DNA from: an uncultured Candidatus Poseidoniales archaeon
GTDB taxonomy: Archaea > Thermoplasmatota > Poseidoniia > Poseidoniales > Poseidoniaceae
NCBI GenBank assembly: GCA_905182185.1
Contig: CAJJAP010000004.1
Location: 162,714 to 226,713 of the forward strand
Reading direction: 5' to 3'
DNA length: 64,000 bases
The position numbers and the translations under genes are program-made. The stretch's first letter is position 1. Each line of letters starts with the position of its first letter. The notes beneath the pieces were generated by a model. The model did no database searches. It was not told the DNA's origin and was given only the letters and a program-made list of their open reading frames with translations. Of this stretch, positions 56,740 to 64,000 are shown one piece after another.

Positions 56740-57723
56740 TCACCTATTTCTTTCAATAACGTAATCTGTAATTTGAAGCATCAATTGTTTTGCATCACTA
56801 TCCGAGAAACCATTTAGGTATGAAATTGCTCTCTCAATATGAGTGGAAACTAGTATTTCTGCATAATGCATACTCTCGGAACGATTCAGTAATTGCATTA
56901 ATTCATCAAAATCATCATCAGAAAAGTTCTCAATGATTTGTGAGAGTCGTTTCCTTGCAGTTCCATGTGACAATGTCAATGCATGAATTAATGGCAATGT
57001 CATTTTTCCTTCTAAGACATCTGCGCCTCGCGGTTTGCCCATTTGCGAGTCCCCTCTCAAATCTAGTAGATCATCTACCAGTTGGAATGCAATTCCCAAT
57101 TCCATTCCAAAATGCCCAAGTTTTTTGGCATCATCATCACTTAGTCCTGCGATTAGTCCCGCTGCCTCACATCCTGAAGCAAATGGACCTGCGGTCTTAC
57201 CTCTAACTATTTGTAAATAATCTTCAGGTGATGTTTTCAAATCGAGAATATGGTCTAATTGTTCAAATTCAGAAATTGCAATATCAGCGCAGCATTTTGA
57301 CATAAGGCGAACAATTTTCTCATCATACCTTCCTCCAAGTCCGAAACCATGAACGAATAACCAATCTCCTGCAATAATACCCTTAGCTAGACCCTCTTTG
57401 GAGTGAATAGTTTCAACGCCACGACGTTGTGATGCTTGGTCGTTAATATCGTCGTGAACAAGGGTTGCTGTATGAATTAATTCGAATGCTAATGCTAGTG
57501 GCATGACCTCTTCTGAATCTAATCCTCCAGCGATTTCGTATGCTAATAGAATGAGTAGAGGTCGTAGCCGTTTACCACCTGCAAGAAGTACTTCTCCGCA
57601 TAACTTGCCAACCTCCCCTGCGCCATTTTCAATCTCCTCATCGATTAATGATTGAAGTTCGGCATCGACGATTAGGCGCATTAATTCTAGGCGATCATTT
57701 GCCTGCAAATCTTTACTCGCCAC
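56740..57723 (-). CDS. idsA: polyprenyl (geranylgeranyl) diphosphate synthase
   Basis: 327 aa trans-prenyltransferase. GGKRLRPLLILLAYEIAGG, then the first Asp-rich motif HTATLVHDDINDQASQRRG (DDxxD), KTAGPFASGCEAAGL, then the second motif QLVDDLLDLRGD and GKPRGADVLEGKMTLPLIHAL. The residues before the first DDxxD (HTATL) suggest long-chain product control, as in archaeal FPP/GGPP synthases. The start is GTG at 57723. It supplies GGPP for ether lipids and potentially FPP for the hpnCDE squalene genes. Confidence 0.9.
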   Translation of the reverse strand: MASKDLQANDRLELMRLIVDAELQSLIDEEIENGAGEVGKLCGEVLLAGGKRLRPLLILLAYEIAGGLDSEEVMPLALAFELIHTATLVHDDINDQASQRRGVETIHSKEGLAKGIIAGDWLFVHGFGLGGRYDEKIVRLMSKCCADIAISEFEQLDHILDLKTSPEDYLQIVRGKTAGPFASGCEAAGLIAGLSDDDAKKLGHFGMELGIAFQLVDDLLDLRGDSQMGKPRGADVLEGKMTLPLIHALTLSHGTARKRLSQIIENFSDDDFDELMQLLNRSESMHYAEILVSTHIERAISYLNGFSDSDAKQLMLQITDYVIERNR

Positions 57724-57805
57724 GAACCATCCTACAAGGGTGGCATTCTTAACCGGTTGTCTCCGCCCTCGGCATGCTAGGGTTTACTCTAGCCGAGGCG
57801 ATTGG

Positions 57806-58927
57806 ATGGAAAATAGCGAGAGATTAGAAGTCCTCACTACTCCTTCTCGAAGAGACGGGGTCCGATTGCAACTGGAGCAAACAATCCAGCAAATGGGCAA
57901 AGAAATGGATTTGCGAATGCGCCAAGTCCCCCATGTTGAATCTGCTATTGAGACTTTGAAGGATGGAAATTGTGACTTGATCGCATTGAGTGCCTTTGAC
58001 TGGAGAGATTTTGATACCACTGGACTTTCTATTGTCGGAGTTTTACCTCGCCGAGAACCTACATGGGTACTGGTAAGTGATGACAAACCGGAATATTTGA
58101 TTGGTCAACCAGTTATTGTCTGTGACCACCCATTGCTTCACCGACAATTTTTACGAGTCCGGTTTGATAGTGTTATCTTGACCAGTGAAGAGTTTGCCGA
58201 GAGTATTGACAAGTTAGAGGAATATAATTTGCTGCTTGCTGATGAACGAGTTCCATGGCTTGAAGAATTGAGAAAGGAAGGTCAATTAGACGGATACATA
58301 GTCAATAGAGGTGAACATCAAGCATTACCATTCAAAGCACGCCGCCATACTTTAGGCCTACAAAGGGACAATCCTGAGCGCTCAAGATTTGTTCCTCCTC
58401 CGCTTCATGGATTCACCCTGATGGTAGCGAGAAATGATTTCCCTTCATTCAAAATACAAAACTGGTGTGATTCCGGAGCATTCATCGCTCATAGAATGGA
58501 AAGTGCAATTTGGGATTCATTGCCCAAGAATATGTCTCAAATCGTTGGGATATTTGTAGAACAAAGAAAAATTTCAACTATTCTTAGAGAAGCAAAAAGA
58601 GCAAAGGATGAGCAAGTCGTTGATTCGGTTCTCGATTTGAATAAGAAGGTCAGAAATACAGTTCCACGTCTTGAGATGAAAATTGAAATAATGGATCCAT
58701 TAGGTATGGTTTCTGCATCAGCAGAGCGAGTATGCCCCGTCGCAGATAGCCACATGGGCATGGTTTCACTACTCAAAGAATTTAATTTACTCCTAGATGC
58801 TATGCTCAATGACCAAGACGAGTTGGCTCCTAACTATCACGGATTACCAGAAGACTTCTCAAAGGCAAAACCAGCGATGATGGATTTAGGAATCGATTAC
58901 TCTGATTCTTCAGAAGATGAAGATTGA
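57806..58927 (+). CDS. hydroxymethylbilane synthase (HemC)-like protein, function uncertain
   Basis: 373 aa from ATG 57806. The first 200 residues follow the porphobilinogen deaminase fold: TTPSRRDGVRLQLEQTIQQM, then HVESAIETLKDGNCDLIALSAFDW where HemC has E-x-A-L-x-x-G-x-x-D-x-A-V-H-S-x-K-D. Next is GVLPRREPTWVLVSDD, matching A-x-x-x-R-E-D-x-R-D-x-L-V. The catalytic HSxKD and the cofactor Cys are not evident, and no haem genes are nearby. It may be a HemC-fold ligand-binding protein. The 3' end overlaps the convergent gene by 31 nt. Confidence 0.5.
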   Translation: MENSERLEVLTTPSRRDGVRLQLEQTIQQMGKEMDLRMRQVPHVESAIETLKDGNCDLIALSAFDWRDFDTTGLSIVGVLPRREPTWVLVSDDKPEYLIGQPVIVCDHPLLHRQFLRVRFDSVILTSEEFAESIDKLEEYNLLLADERVPWLEELRKEGQLDGYIVNRGEHQALPFKARRHTLGLQRDNPERSRFVPPPLHGFTLMVARNDFPSFKIQNWCDSGAFIAHRMESAIWDSLPKNMSQIVGIFVEQRKISTILREAKRAKDEQVVDSVLDLNKKVRNTVPRLEMKIEIMDPLGMVSASAERVCPVADSHMGMVSLLKEFNLLLDAMLNDQDELAPNYHGLPEDFSKAKPAMMDLGIDYSDSSEDED

Positions 58928-59526
58928 ATTCCTAATTTATCCTTAGCGATCCTAATTCCTTTGGCTGAACGGTCATCACCTGCAATTAAAACATCATATC
59001 CTTGTGTTGTAATGTAATTCTGTAATTCACCCATCTCAGATGGAGAACTATCATTCGACAATTCAAACAGATTAGCATCCAAATTACGTGCATCTGATTC
59101 CCATACAGCAGAATTCATTTGCATGGTCAGCGTAAACTTTTCAACTAGATCAACTGCCGAGTGGACTGGATTAATTACTGAGGATAATGATTCTGCAACC
59201 TTTCCATTGATTATTTTTAATCGGGACAGCTCTTCTGCTATTTCAAGCAAAACTTCTTTTAATTCGCTCGAGTCATTACTACGAGAAAACTTTCTTTGGG
59301 CTTTATCTAATTGCTTTCTCAATACAACCACGCCTGCAATGATCGCATCTTTGTTTCGTGCAGCATTGATCAAGGTCTGTTCACCATCTTCAACACGAGC
59401 CATCAAATTAGTTTCAAAAATTTTAAATTCTCTTTTGAAATCAATTTTAACCGTACTACTAATAGCCGATGCTAACAGTTGTGATTCCTTAAGAGAAGAT
59501 TTAGCAGCACGTTCCTCATTACCCAT
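58897..59526 (-). CDS. coiled-coil hypothetical protein
   Basis: 209 aa from ATG 59526 (MGNEERAAKSSLKESQ). Largely alpha-helical, charged, probably coiled coil through residues 20-150, with a C-terminal segment (NYITTQGYDVLIAGDDRSAKGIRIAKDKLGI) and a Ser/Glu-rich tail. No family recognised. The 31-nt tail-to-tail overlap with the HemC-like gene includes both proteins' acidic Ser-rich ends. Confidence 0.55.
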   Translation of the reverse strand: MGNEERAAKSSLKESQLLASAISSTVKIDFKREFKIFETNLMARVEDGEQTLINAARNKDAIIAGVVVLRKQLDKAQRKFSRSNDSSELKEVLLEIAEELSRLKIINGKVAESLSSVINPVHSAVDLVEKFTLTMQMNSAVWESDARNLDANLFELSNDSSPSEMGELQNYITTQGYDVLIAGDDRSAKGIRIAKDKLGIQSSSSEESE

Positions 59527-59705
59527 GTTCAACCAACACAGCCTACACATTCATCCTTTCAAACCATCGTAACAATTGTTAAAAAGCGCCACCTAAAGGG
59601 TCGCCGAATTATCCCATTTCACCCACAAAAACGGCAAATCAGAGTCAGAGTTACAGCGAAGACACATATACTCTAAGTAACGGATTGGTAATTGAAGGTA
59701 ATATC

Positions 59706-61478
59706 ATGGTCGACAAAGGGGCTCTCTTGACTGAACTTTATCAGGCTAGGTTTGACGGTTTGAAGGAAATCGCAATAGCGTATCAATTACCCAAGTCTGG
59801 TTCCGTAGAATCGCTTCGTGCTCGCTTAATTCAACATCTCATTTTGGACCAATGGGATTTGTCTGAAGATGGTATTAATAATCTAATGAATGCAGAAATG
59901 GGAGAGATAATAGGAGTCTTTGGAATAAAGAAATCTGGTTCTATTAGAGCACGTAGACAGCGCTTATATCTCCATTTATACCATGACCCAAAGGTCCTAC
60001 TGGTTGAGAAACTGGACGACCGCACAAGAGACCAATTACATTCAATGTGCAAAGCATTAGAATTACCTCTTTCGGGAAATAAACAGTCTCTGCTTGTCAG
60101 AATAGCAGGAGTTCTTGCAAGCCAACAAGGTGGCTGGGGTAAAGTAAAGAAGAGTTTGAGGAGGCCACGTGGCGAAATTCATCTCCCGAATATCCCATAC
60201 CCAAGCGAAGATTCAGTGCCACAACAACAAACAGATAGTATTACAGCAATTGAGAATACTGTTGGTGATTTTGTTTCTGAACATCCAACTGGGTGGACTT
60301 TCGAGGAAGAAACTGAACTAAGAACTGAATTGGCTGAAGGTGGATTGAATCCATCCTTAGCATCAGTTTCTGCAAATATTGATCTCGCATTGAGAGGTCA
60401 ACAAGGAAAAGAAGAGAATTCTGTTCCCCCGATGATTCAATCGGCACAAATTATGGATTCAGAATCCAAGCACAGTCTTGAAACTGAAGCTGCATTAATG
60501 GAAATAAACTCAAGAAATGCTGAAATTGAAGCGGCTGGTCGTGATTTCCTAATGATCTCTTCAACCAGTGACAGTGAAGACTTGGAAGTATTCATATCCA
60601 GCCTTTCCAATCATGGATTTGCATGTGATATTGCTGCAGTAAGAGATTCTATCCGTAACACCATCATGGAATTAGATTTCAGAAGCCAGAATGAAAAGAA
60701 TGCCCTACACTCAACTCCCACTTCATGGACTGAAAGAGAAGCACTAAGAGCATTTGAGAGTGCAAGAAATTCATTAAGGGGGCAATTGGCAGATACTTTG
60801 GCCGCCCACCCTGGTGATTTAGTAAAGGCGAGAATGGCATTTGAAGAAGTAGGTCGCTCATTGGACCTCGACTTGAGAATTCCAAGCATATCTGGAAGAA
60901 TTCATGCTTTATTTGATCTACATGTCGATATCGGCGAAGCACAGGCTCTACAAGACCCTTCAATCGCAAGGAGAAACCGAGTACTTCGTATTCTTCAGCA
61001 TGGAACGGTTCATCTTCAAGCAGCCGAGTGCAGAACTCTAGACCGTATTGAGAGAAATATTGTAGCCTTTGAAGAACTTGTCGAGACAGTATTAGAATCA
61101 AGTGAAGGTACTTTTTCTGAAGCTCAGCAAGCACTTGTTATCAGATTCCTTGAATCCAGAGGATATGAGGTAAATACTGCTACATTGAGACCTAGGGTAC
61201 TTGCCTGTGCAGGAATTATCGGTTCCGAATTAGGTTTTATCTCGCCTAGTGAAATACCACGTATCGCACCTGGAATTATTATCTCAGATAACCAAGTCGA
61301 TGCAATTGTTGTTGAATTACAAGCACTTGCTGATGCATTCAAACCAAAGCAAGCAACCGTTGCCTTAGAACCTGAACAAGAACTTGCAGAATCTGTTGCA
61401 AATGCTGCTGACCACTTAACAGATGTTAGGGCAAAGATTGACAGAGTTGACAATATCTTAGAAAGATTGAGAATTTAA
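59706..61478 (+). CDS. protein with three SAP-like motifs
   Basis: 590 aa from ATG 59706 (GAAGGT upstream). The N-terminal 160 residues contain three repeats of the helix-turn-helix SAP pattern: LKEIAIAYQLPKSGSVESLRARLIQHL, then IIGVFGIKKSGSIRARRQRLYLHL, then LHSMCKALELPLSGNKQSLLVRIAGVL. SAP motifs bind DNA or RNA. The remaining 430 residues are helical with no recognised domain; an Ala-rich C-terminal coiled coil is likely. A nucleic-acid-binding chromatin or repair role is inferred only from the SAP motifs. Convergent with the pilus ATPase, 4 nt apart. Confidence 0.6.
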   Translation: MVDKGALLTELYQARFDGLKEIAIAYQLPKSGSVESLRARLIQHLILDQWDLSEDGINNLMNAEMGEIIGVFGIKKSGSIRARRQRLYLHLYHDPKVLLVEKLDDRTRDQLHSMCKALELPLSGNKQSLLVRIAGVLASQQGGWGKVKKSLRRPRGEIHLPNIPYPSEDSVPQQQTDSITAIENTVGDFVSEHPTGWTFEEETELRTELAEGGLNPSLASVSANIDLALRGQQGKEENSVPPMIQSAQIMDSESKHSLETEAALMEINSRNAEIEAAGRDFLMISSTSDSEDLEVFISSLSNHGFACDIAAVRDSIRNTIMELDFRSQNEKNALHSTPTSWTEREALRAFESARNSLRGQLADTLAAHPGDLVKARMAFEEVGRSLDLDLRIPSISGRIHALFDLHVDIGEAQALQDPSIARRNRVLRILQHGTVHLQAAECRTLDRIERNIVAFEELVETVLESSEGTFSEAQQALVIRFLESRGYEVNTATLRPRVLACAGIIGSELGFISPSEIPRIAPGIIISDNQVDAIVVELQALADAFKPKQATVALEPEQELAESVANAADHLTDVRAKIDRVDNILERLRI

Positions 61479-61482
61479 GTAT

Positions 61483-62727
61483 TCAATCTCCTCTAGATGC
61501 ATAGAAGTTTTGAATTACAGTTGATACTCTTTGTATGTCATCGATGCCTCTATGAACCATATCGTTGATAATAGCCTGTCTTTGTTCTACATGCTTTTCA
61601 AATACTGCAGGAGAAACACCTGCGGCCTTACAAATAGTTTCTCTTAACTTACTAGGAATTCCTGTTTCTTCAATCTGCTCAGTAGCAGCATTGTACTTCC
61701 AAATTATATTGAGACGAGGTTTATCCCCTTCCATACCTGCAACTTCAGCAACTTCTGTGATCTTACGAGCCGTTTTACCATTGATGTGAAGACGTCCCTG
61801 GATTATAATTAAATCAAGTCCTGAAAGCATAATGGGTGGAACATTCATTGGAGGATTGATCATTCTTGTTACTGTTTCCTGTGCAGTATTTGCGTGCAAT
61901 GAACCGAACGAACCATCGTGCCCAGTATTCATGGCAGTCAATAGAGTTGCACATTCCGGACCACGCACTTCACCCACGATTATTCTGTCAGGGCGCATAC
62001 GTAGTGAAGATTTCAGACAATCATTCATATCAACTTCTGGAGTTCCGTCCGGTCTCTCTCTCCTTGTCTCCATTCTCAACCAATGGTCGTGGTAAACTTG
62101 TAATTCAGCGGTATCTTCCACTGTTAGCAAGCGCCTTGACCATGGGATGAACATTCCCATGCAATTCAAAGTAGTAGTTTTACCAGAACCTGTACCGCCT
62201 GCAATTACGAAATTCGCAGGACGACTATCCAATCCCTCAATCCAAACCCACATCATTGCAGCAAGTCTTGAGTTTACAGTTCCAAAACGAACTAAATCGA
62301 TTATAGTAAGCGGGTCTTCCTTGAATTTTCTAATAGTCAATGTAGGTCCATCTGGAGTCACTGGAGGTATTGTACCATTTACACGAGAACCATCTGGTAG
62401 CCTTCCATCAAAGATTGGGACCAATCCTGGTCCATCTCCAAGTGGTACGTTAGTAAATGCGGCGATATTCTTGGCAATTATCAAACCAGATACATCGTCG
62501 ATTGTAATATTAGTTCTACACATTCCGTGTTCTCTGTGGGCGACTTTCACACATTGTCCACCCCCATTATACATTACTTCTTCAAGTGCATCATCTTCTA
62601 GCAGAATTGCCAAATCCCCATATGGATTTGGTTCCACTGCCCCTTCAACATGATAAATCGGAGATGGATGATTACCTTCCATGTAAATCGTTACTCTTCC
62701 ATATTGTTCTAATATTGTTTCAGACAT
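61483..62727 (-). CDS. tadA: type II/IV secretion-type ATPase (TadA/CpaF family)
   Basis: 414 aa from ATG 62727. Hexameric ATPase driving pilus or archaellum-type filament assembly. It contains NGTIPPVTPDGPTLTIRKF, Walker A FVIAGGTGSGKTTTLN, the Asp box LLTVEDTAELQV, Walker B MRPDRIIVGEVRGPEC and the His box GHDGSFGSLHANTAQETVTRM. All are characteristic of the TadA/CpaF branch. The ATG lies one base after the stop of the upstream platform gene. With the two membrane proteins upstream it forms a Tad-like locus in tadB-tadC-tadA order of transcription. Confidence 0.9.
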   Translation of the reverse strand: MSETILEQYGRVTIYMEGNHPSPIYHVEGAVEPNPYGDLAILLEDDALEEVMYNGGGQCVKVAHREHGMCRTNITIDDVSGLIIAKNIAAFTNVPLGDGPGLVPIFDGRLPDGSRVNGTIPPVTPDGPTLTIRKFKEDPLTIIDLVRFGTVNSRLAAMMWVWIEGLDSRPANFVIAGGTGSGKTTTLNCMGMFIPWSRRLLTVEDTAELQVYHDHWLRMETRRERPDGTPEVDMNDCLKSSLRMRPDRIIVGEVRGPECATLLTAMNTGHDGSFGSLHANTAQETVTRMINPPMNVPPIMLSGLDLIIIQGRLHINGKTARKITEVAEVAGMEGDKPRLNIIWKYNAATEQIEETGIPSKLRETICKAAGVSPAVFEKHVEQRQAIINDMVHRGIDDIQRVSTVIQNFYASRGD

Positions 62728-62728
62728 T

Positions 62729-63463
62729 TTAACCGCCACCTATTACCTTAACCGCACCTAAATATAATCCCATTGAGATGGCCATCCACAGTGGTATAAA
62801 CCATAGATAACTCTTCAAGCGGCCCAACATTCTTCCAGATACACCGACTCCAACTGCTGAAGCAGCAGCAAAGAATGTACCAAATGTGGAATTGAAATCA
62901 TCTAGTTTGAATCCAGCGCTCGCTGGTGCGAAAAGACCAACGATAAATGCAATTAGCCCTGGAAGGCCGACAGAAACGAACATTATGATTAGAATCCCTC
63001 TTCCCAATAATTCATTTTCTCTTCTATTTATTAGATCATTAAGCCTCTCGTAATCATGACTTAGACTATCTAGAATCCCTTGTAGCGGTGCATCTTGCTC
63101 CATCGCGGTCTCAAGTAACATCATCACTCTTTGCACCTGAGAAGACCTTGTTTTTGCGGAAAATGAGGTTAATGCTGAGTTAATATCAGATGAATGACTC
63201 TCTTCTAATGTTTCTTTTAATAATTCACTAAGCAAACCTGGTGCGCTTTTTGATTGTTCCATCATAGCCTCTTGCAATCCATGACCTGCTCCAACCGAAC
63301 TGGCTAGTGATTCAAGCAGCCCAGGCAAAGAATTCTCTATCTTTCGTCTACGGCTCCGTTCAATAATAGGGGGAATACCACCACCTGCTATTGCAATTCC
63401 AATAACACCCAAATAAAGTAATAATGGTTCACCATTGAACGCTTCTAAGAATCGGAAAAACAT
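62729..63463 (-). CDS. tadC: Tad-type pilus platform protein (TadC/GspF-like)
   Basis: 244 aa. Type II secretion F domain: ENSLPGLLESLASSVGAGHGLQEAMMEQSKSAPGLLSELLKET is the usual first helical bundle with GxxLxxAL-like pattern. Four membrane helices follow (about 10-28, 160-180, 190-205, 220-240). Its start follows the next platform gene by 4 nt and its stop abuts the ATPase ATG. It should anchor the pilus ATPase in the membrane. Confidence 0.8.
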   Translation of the reverse strand: MFFRFLEAFNGEPLLLYLGVIGIAIAGGGIPPIIERSRRRKIENSLPGLLESLASSVGAGHGLQEAMMEQSKSAPGLLSELLKETLEESHSSDINSALTSFSAKTRSSQVQRVMMLLETAMEQDAPLQGILDSLSHDYERLNDLINRRENELLGRGILIIMFVSVGLPGLIAFIVGLFAPASAGFKLDDFNSTFGTFFAAASAVGVGVSGRMLGRLKSYLWFIPLWMAISMGLYLGAVKVIGGG

Positions 63464-63467
63464 AGTA

Positions 63468-64000
63468 TCACAATCCCGGGTCCTTGGTGTGGGCTTTCAG
63501 ACCAATCAAAATCATGCCCGCTAGAGTAAGAACCAATCCACCATTTACGACTCCACTGATCAGAGCAGGGTCAGGTATTGACATAAATGCTGCAATATCT
63601 CCAGTTAATAATTGAGGAATTAGTCCTGCAATTGACAATATGATCGGTCCAATCATTCCGATTGAAAGTAAAGTTTCAGGGACTCCGCCAAGTTCTTCGA
63701 TGTATTTTTTGACTTCTTCTGCCCTTTCTTCTTCCATTCTTGAGCCTTGCTTTCTCAAAGTATCTACAACATCGGTATTTTGTGTTACATTGTTGTATAG
63801 GGTATTCAACAATCTGCGGTATCCCTCGGATTCAGCAAGTACTCATCATACTCTTTAGTTCATATTCAAGGCCGCGAGATTTACCACCGGACAATCGCTT
63901 CATTATTTTAGAAAAATCTTCACTGATGATTCCATAACCACCTTGCCCGATAGTATGCAAAGCAGCTTCAAGACCGACCCCCGAGGACATCAAAACATCA
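63468..64000 (-). CDS. tadB: Tad-type pilus platform protein (TadB/GspF-like), cut by window edge, frameshifted
   Basis: Only the 3' part is present. The F-domain pattern is clear: LMSSGVGLEAALHTIGQGGYG, FSKIMKRLSGGKSRGLEYELKSMM, then (after a one-base frame change near 63841) AESEGYRRLLNTLYNNVTQNTDVVDTLRKQGSRMEEERAEEVKKYIEELG. Three C-terminal helices end ILIGLKAHTKDPGL. It is the partner of the following tadC-like gene. The 5' end lies to the right of the window. Confidence 0.8.

Overview
The window looks like part of the chromosome of a planktonic marine archaeon, most likely Marine Group II Euryarchaeota (Ca. Poseidoniales). The call rests on archaeal information-processing genes (L44e, S27e, aIF2-alpha, Nop10, PAC2, L37e, L10e, ABCE1, archaeal-type TyrRS), archaeal lipid enzymes (GGPP synthase, geranylgeranyl reductase) and an archaeal-type pilin. 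These sit beside bacterial-type genes (MutS/MutL, HpnC/D/E, ETF/glutaryl-CoA dehydrogenase, a collagen-like surface protein), a mixture typical of that group. No 16S gene is present, so the assignment is inference.

Layout. 0-8.4 kb: a membrane protein cut by the left edge, a RecB/Cas4-like protein, triosephosphate isomerase, a sugar nucleotidyltransferase, succinyl-CoA synthetase (sucCD) and a repeat-rich zinc-ribbon protein. 8.5-12.5 kb: hpnE-hpnC-hpnD, a complete three-enzyme squalene route. 12.6-20.4 kb: glutaryl-CoA-type acyl-CoA dehydrogenase, a membrane-anchored propeller, TyrRS, an orphan MCM-N-terminal-like protein, etfBA and an MBL hydrolase. 20.4-28.9 kb: the rpl37e-purF-ThiI-like-propeller group, and the classic archaeal operon L44e-S27e-aIF2a-nop10 followed by PAC2 and a ubiquitin-like sulfur-carrier protein.

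28.9-36 kb is an accessory island. It starts at tRNA-Ser(CGA) and continues through an array of three 53-nt palindromic repeats separated by unrelated hairpin-bearing segments. The first island gene has its stop codon on the edge of the last repeat. The island then holds one tightly coupled minus-strand operon: two ketoacyl-synthase-III-like proteins, a polytopic membrane protein, an extended SDR, an adenylate-forming enzyme and a second membrane protein. It looks like a small lipid or polyketide-type pathway.

36-64 kb: a FAR-17a-like membrane protein, two tandem PD-(D/E)XK nuclease-OB proteins, ABCE1, L10e, a propeller protein, mutS-mutL, a collagen-like surface protein, aroA, moaA, a type IV pilin, geranylgeranyl reductase, GGPP synthase, a HemC-like protein, a SAP-repeat protein and Tad-type pilus genes (ATPase plus two membrane platform proteins) running off the right edge.

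About a dozen conserved genes, including ABCE1 and aroA, are interrupted by single-base frame changes, several in homopolymers. I read these mainly as residual sequencing or assembly errors, and I describe such genes as one locus each.
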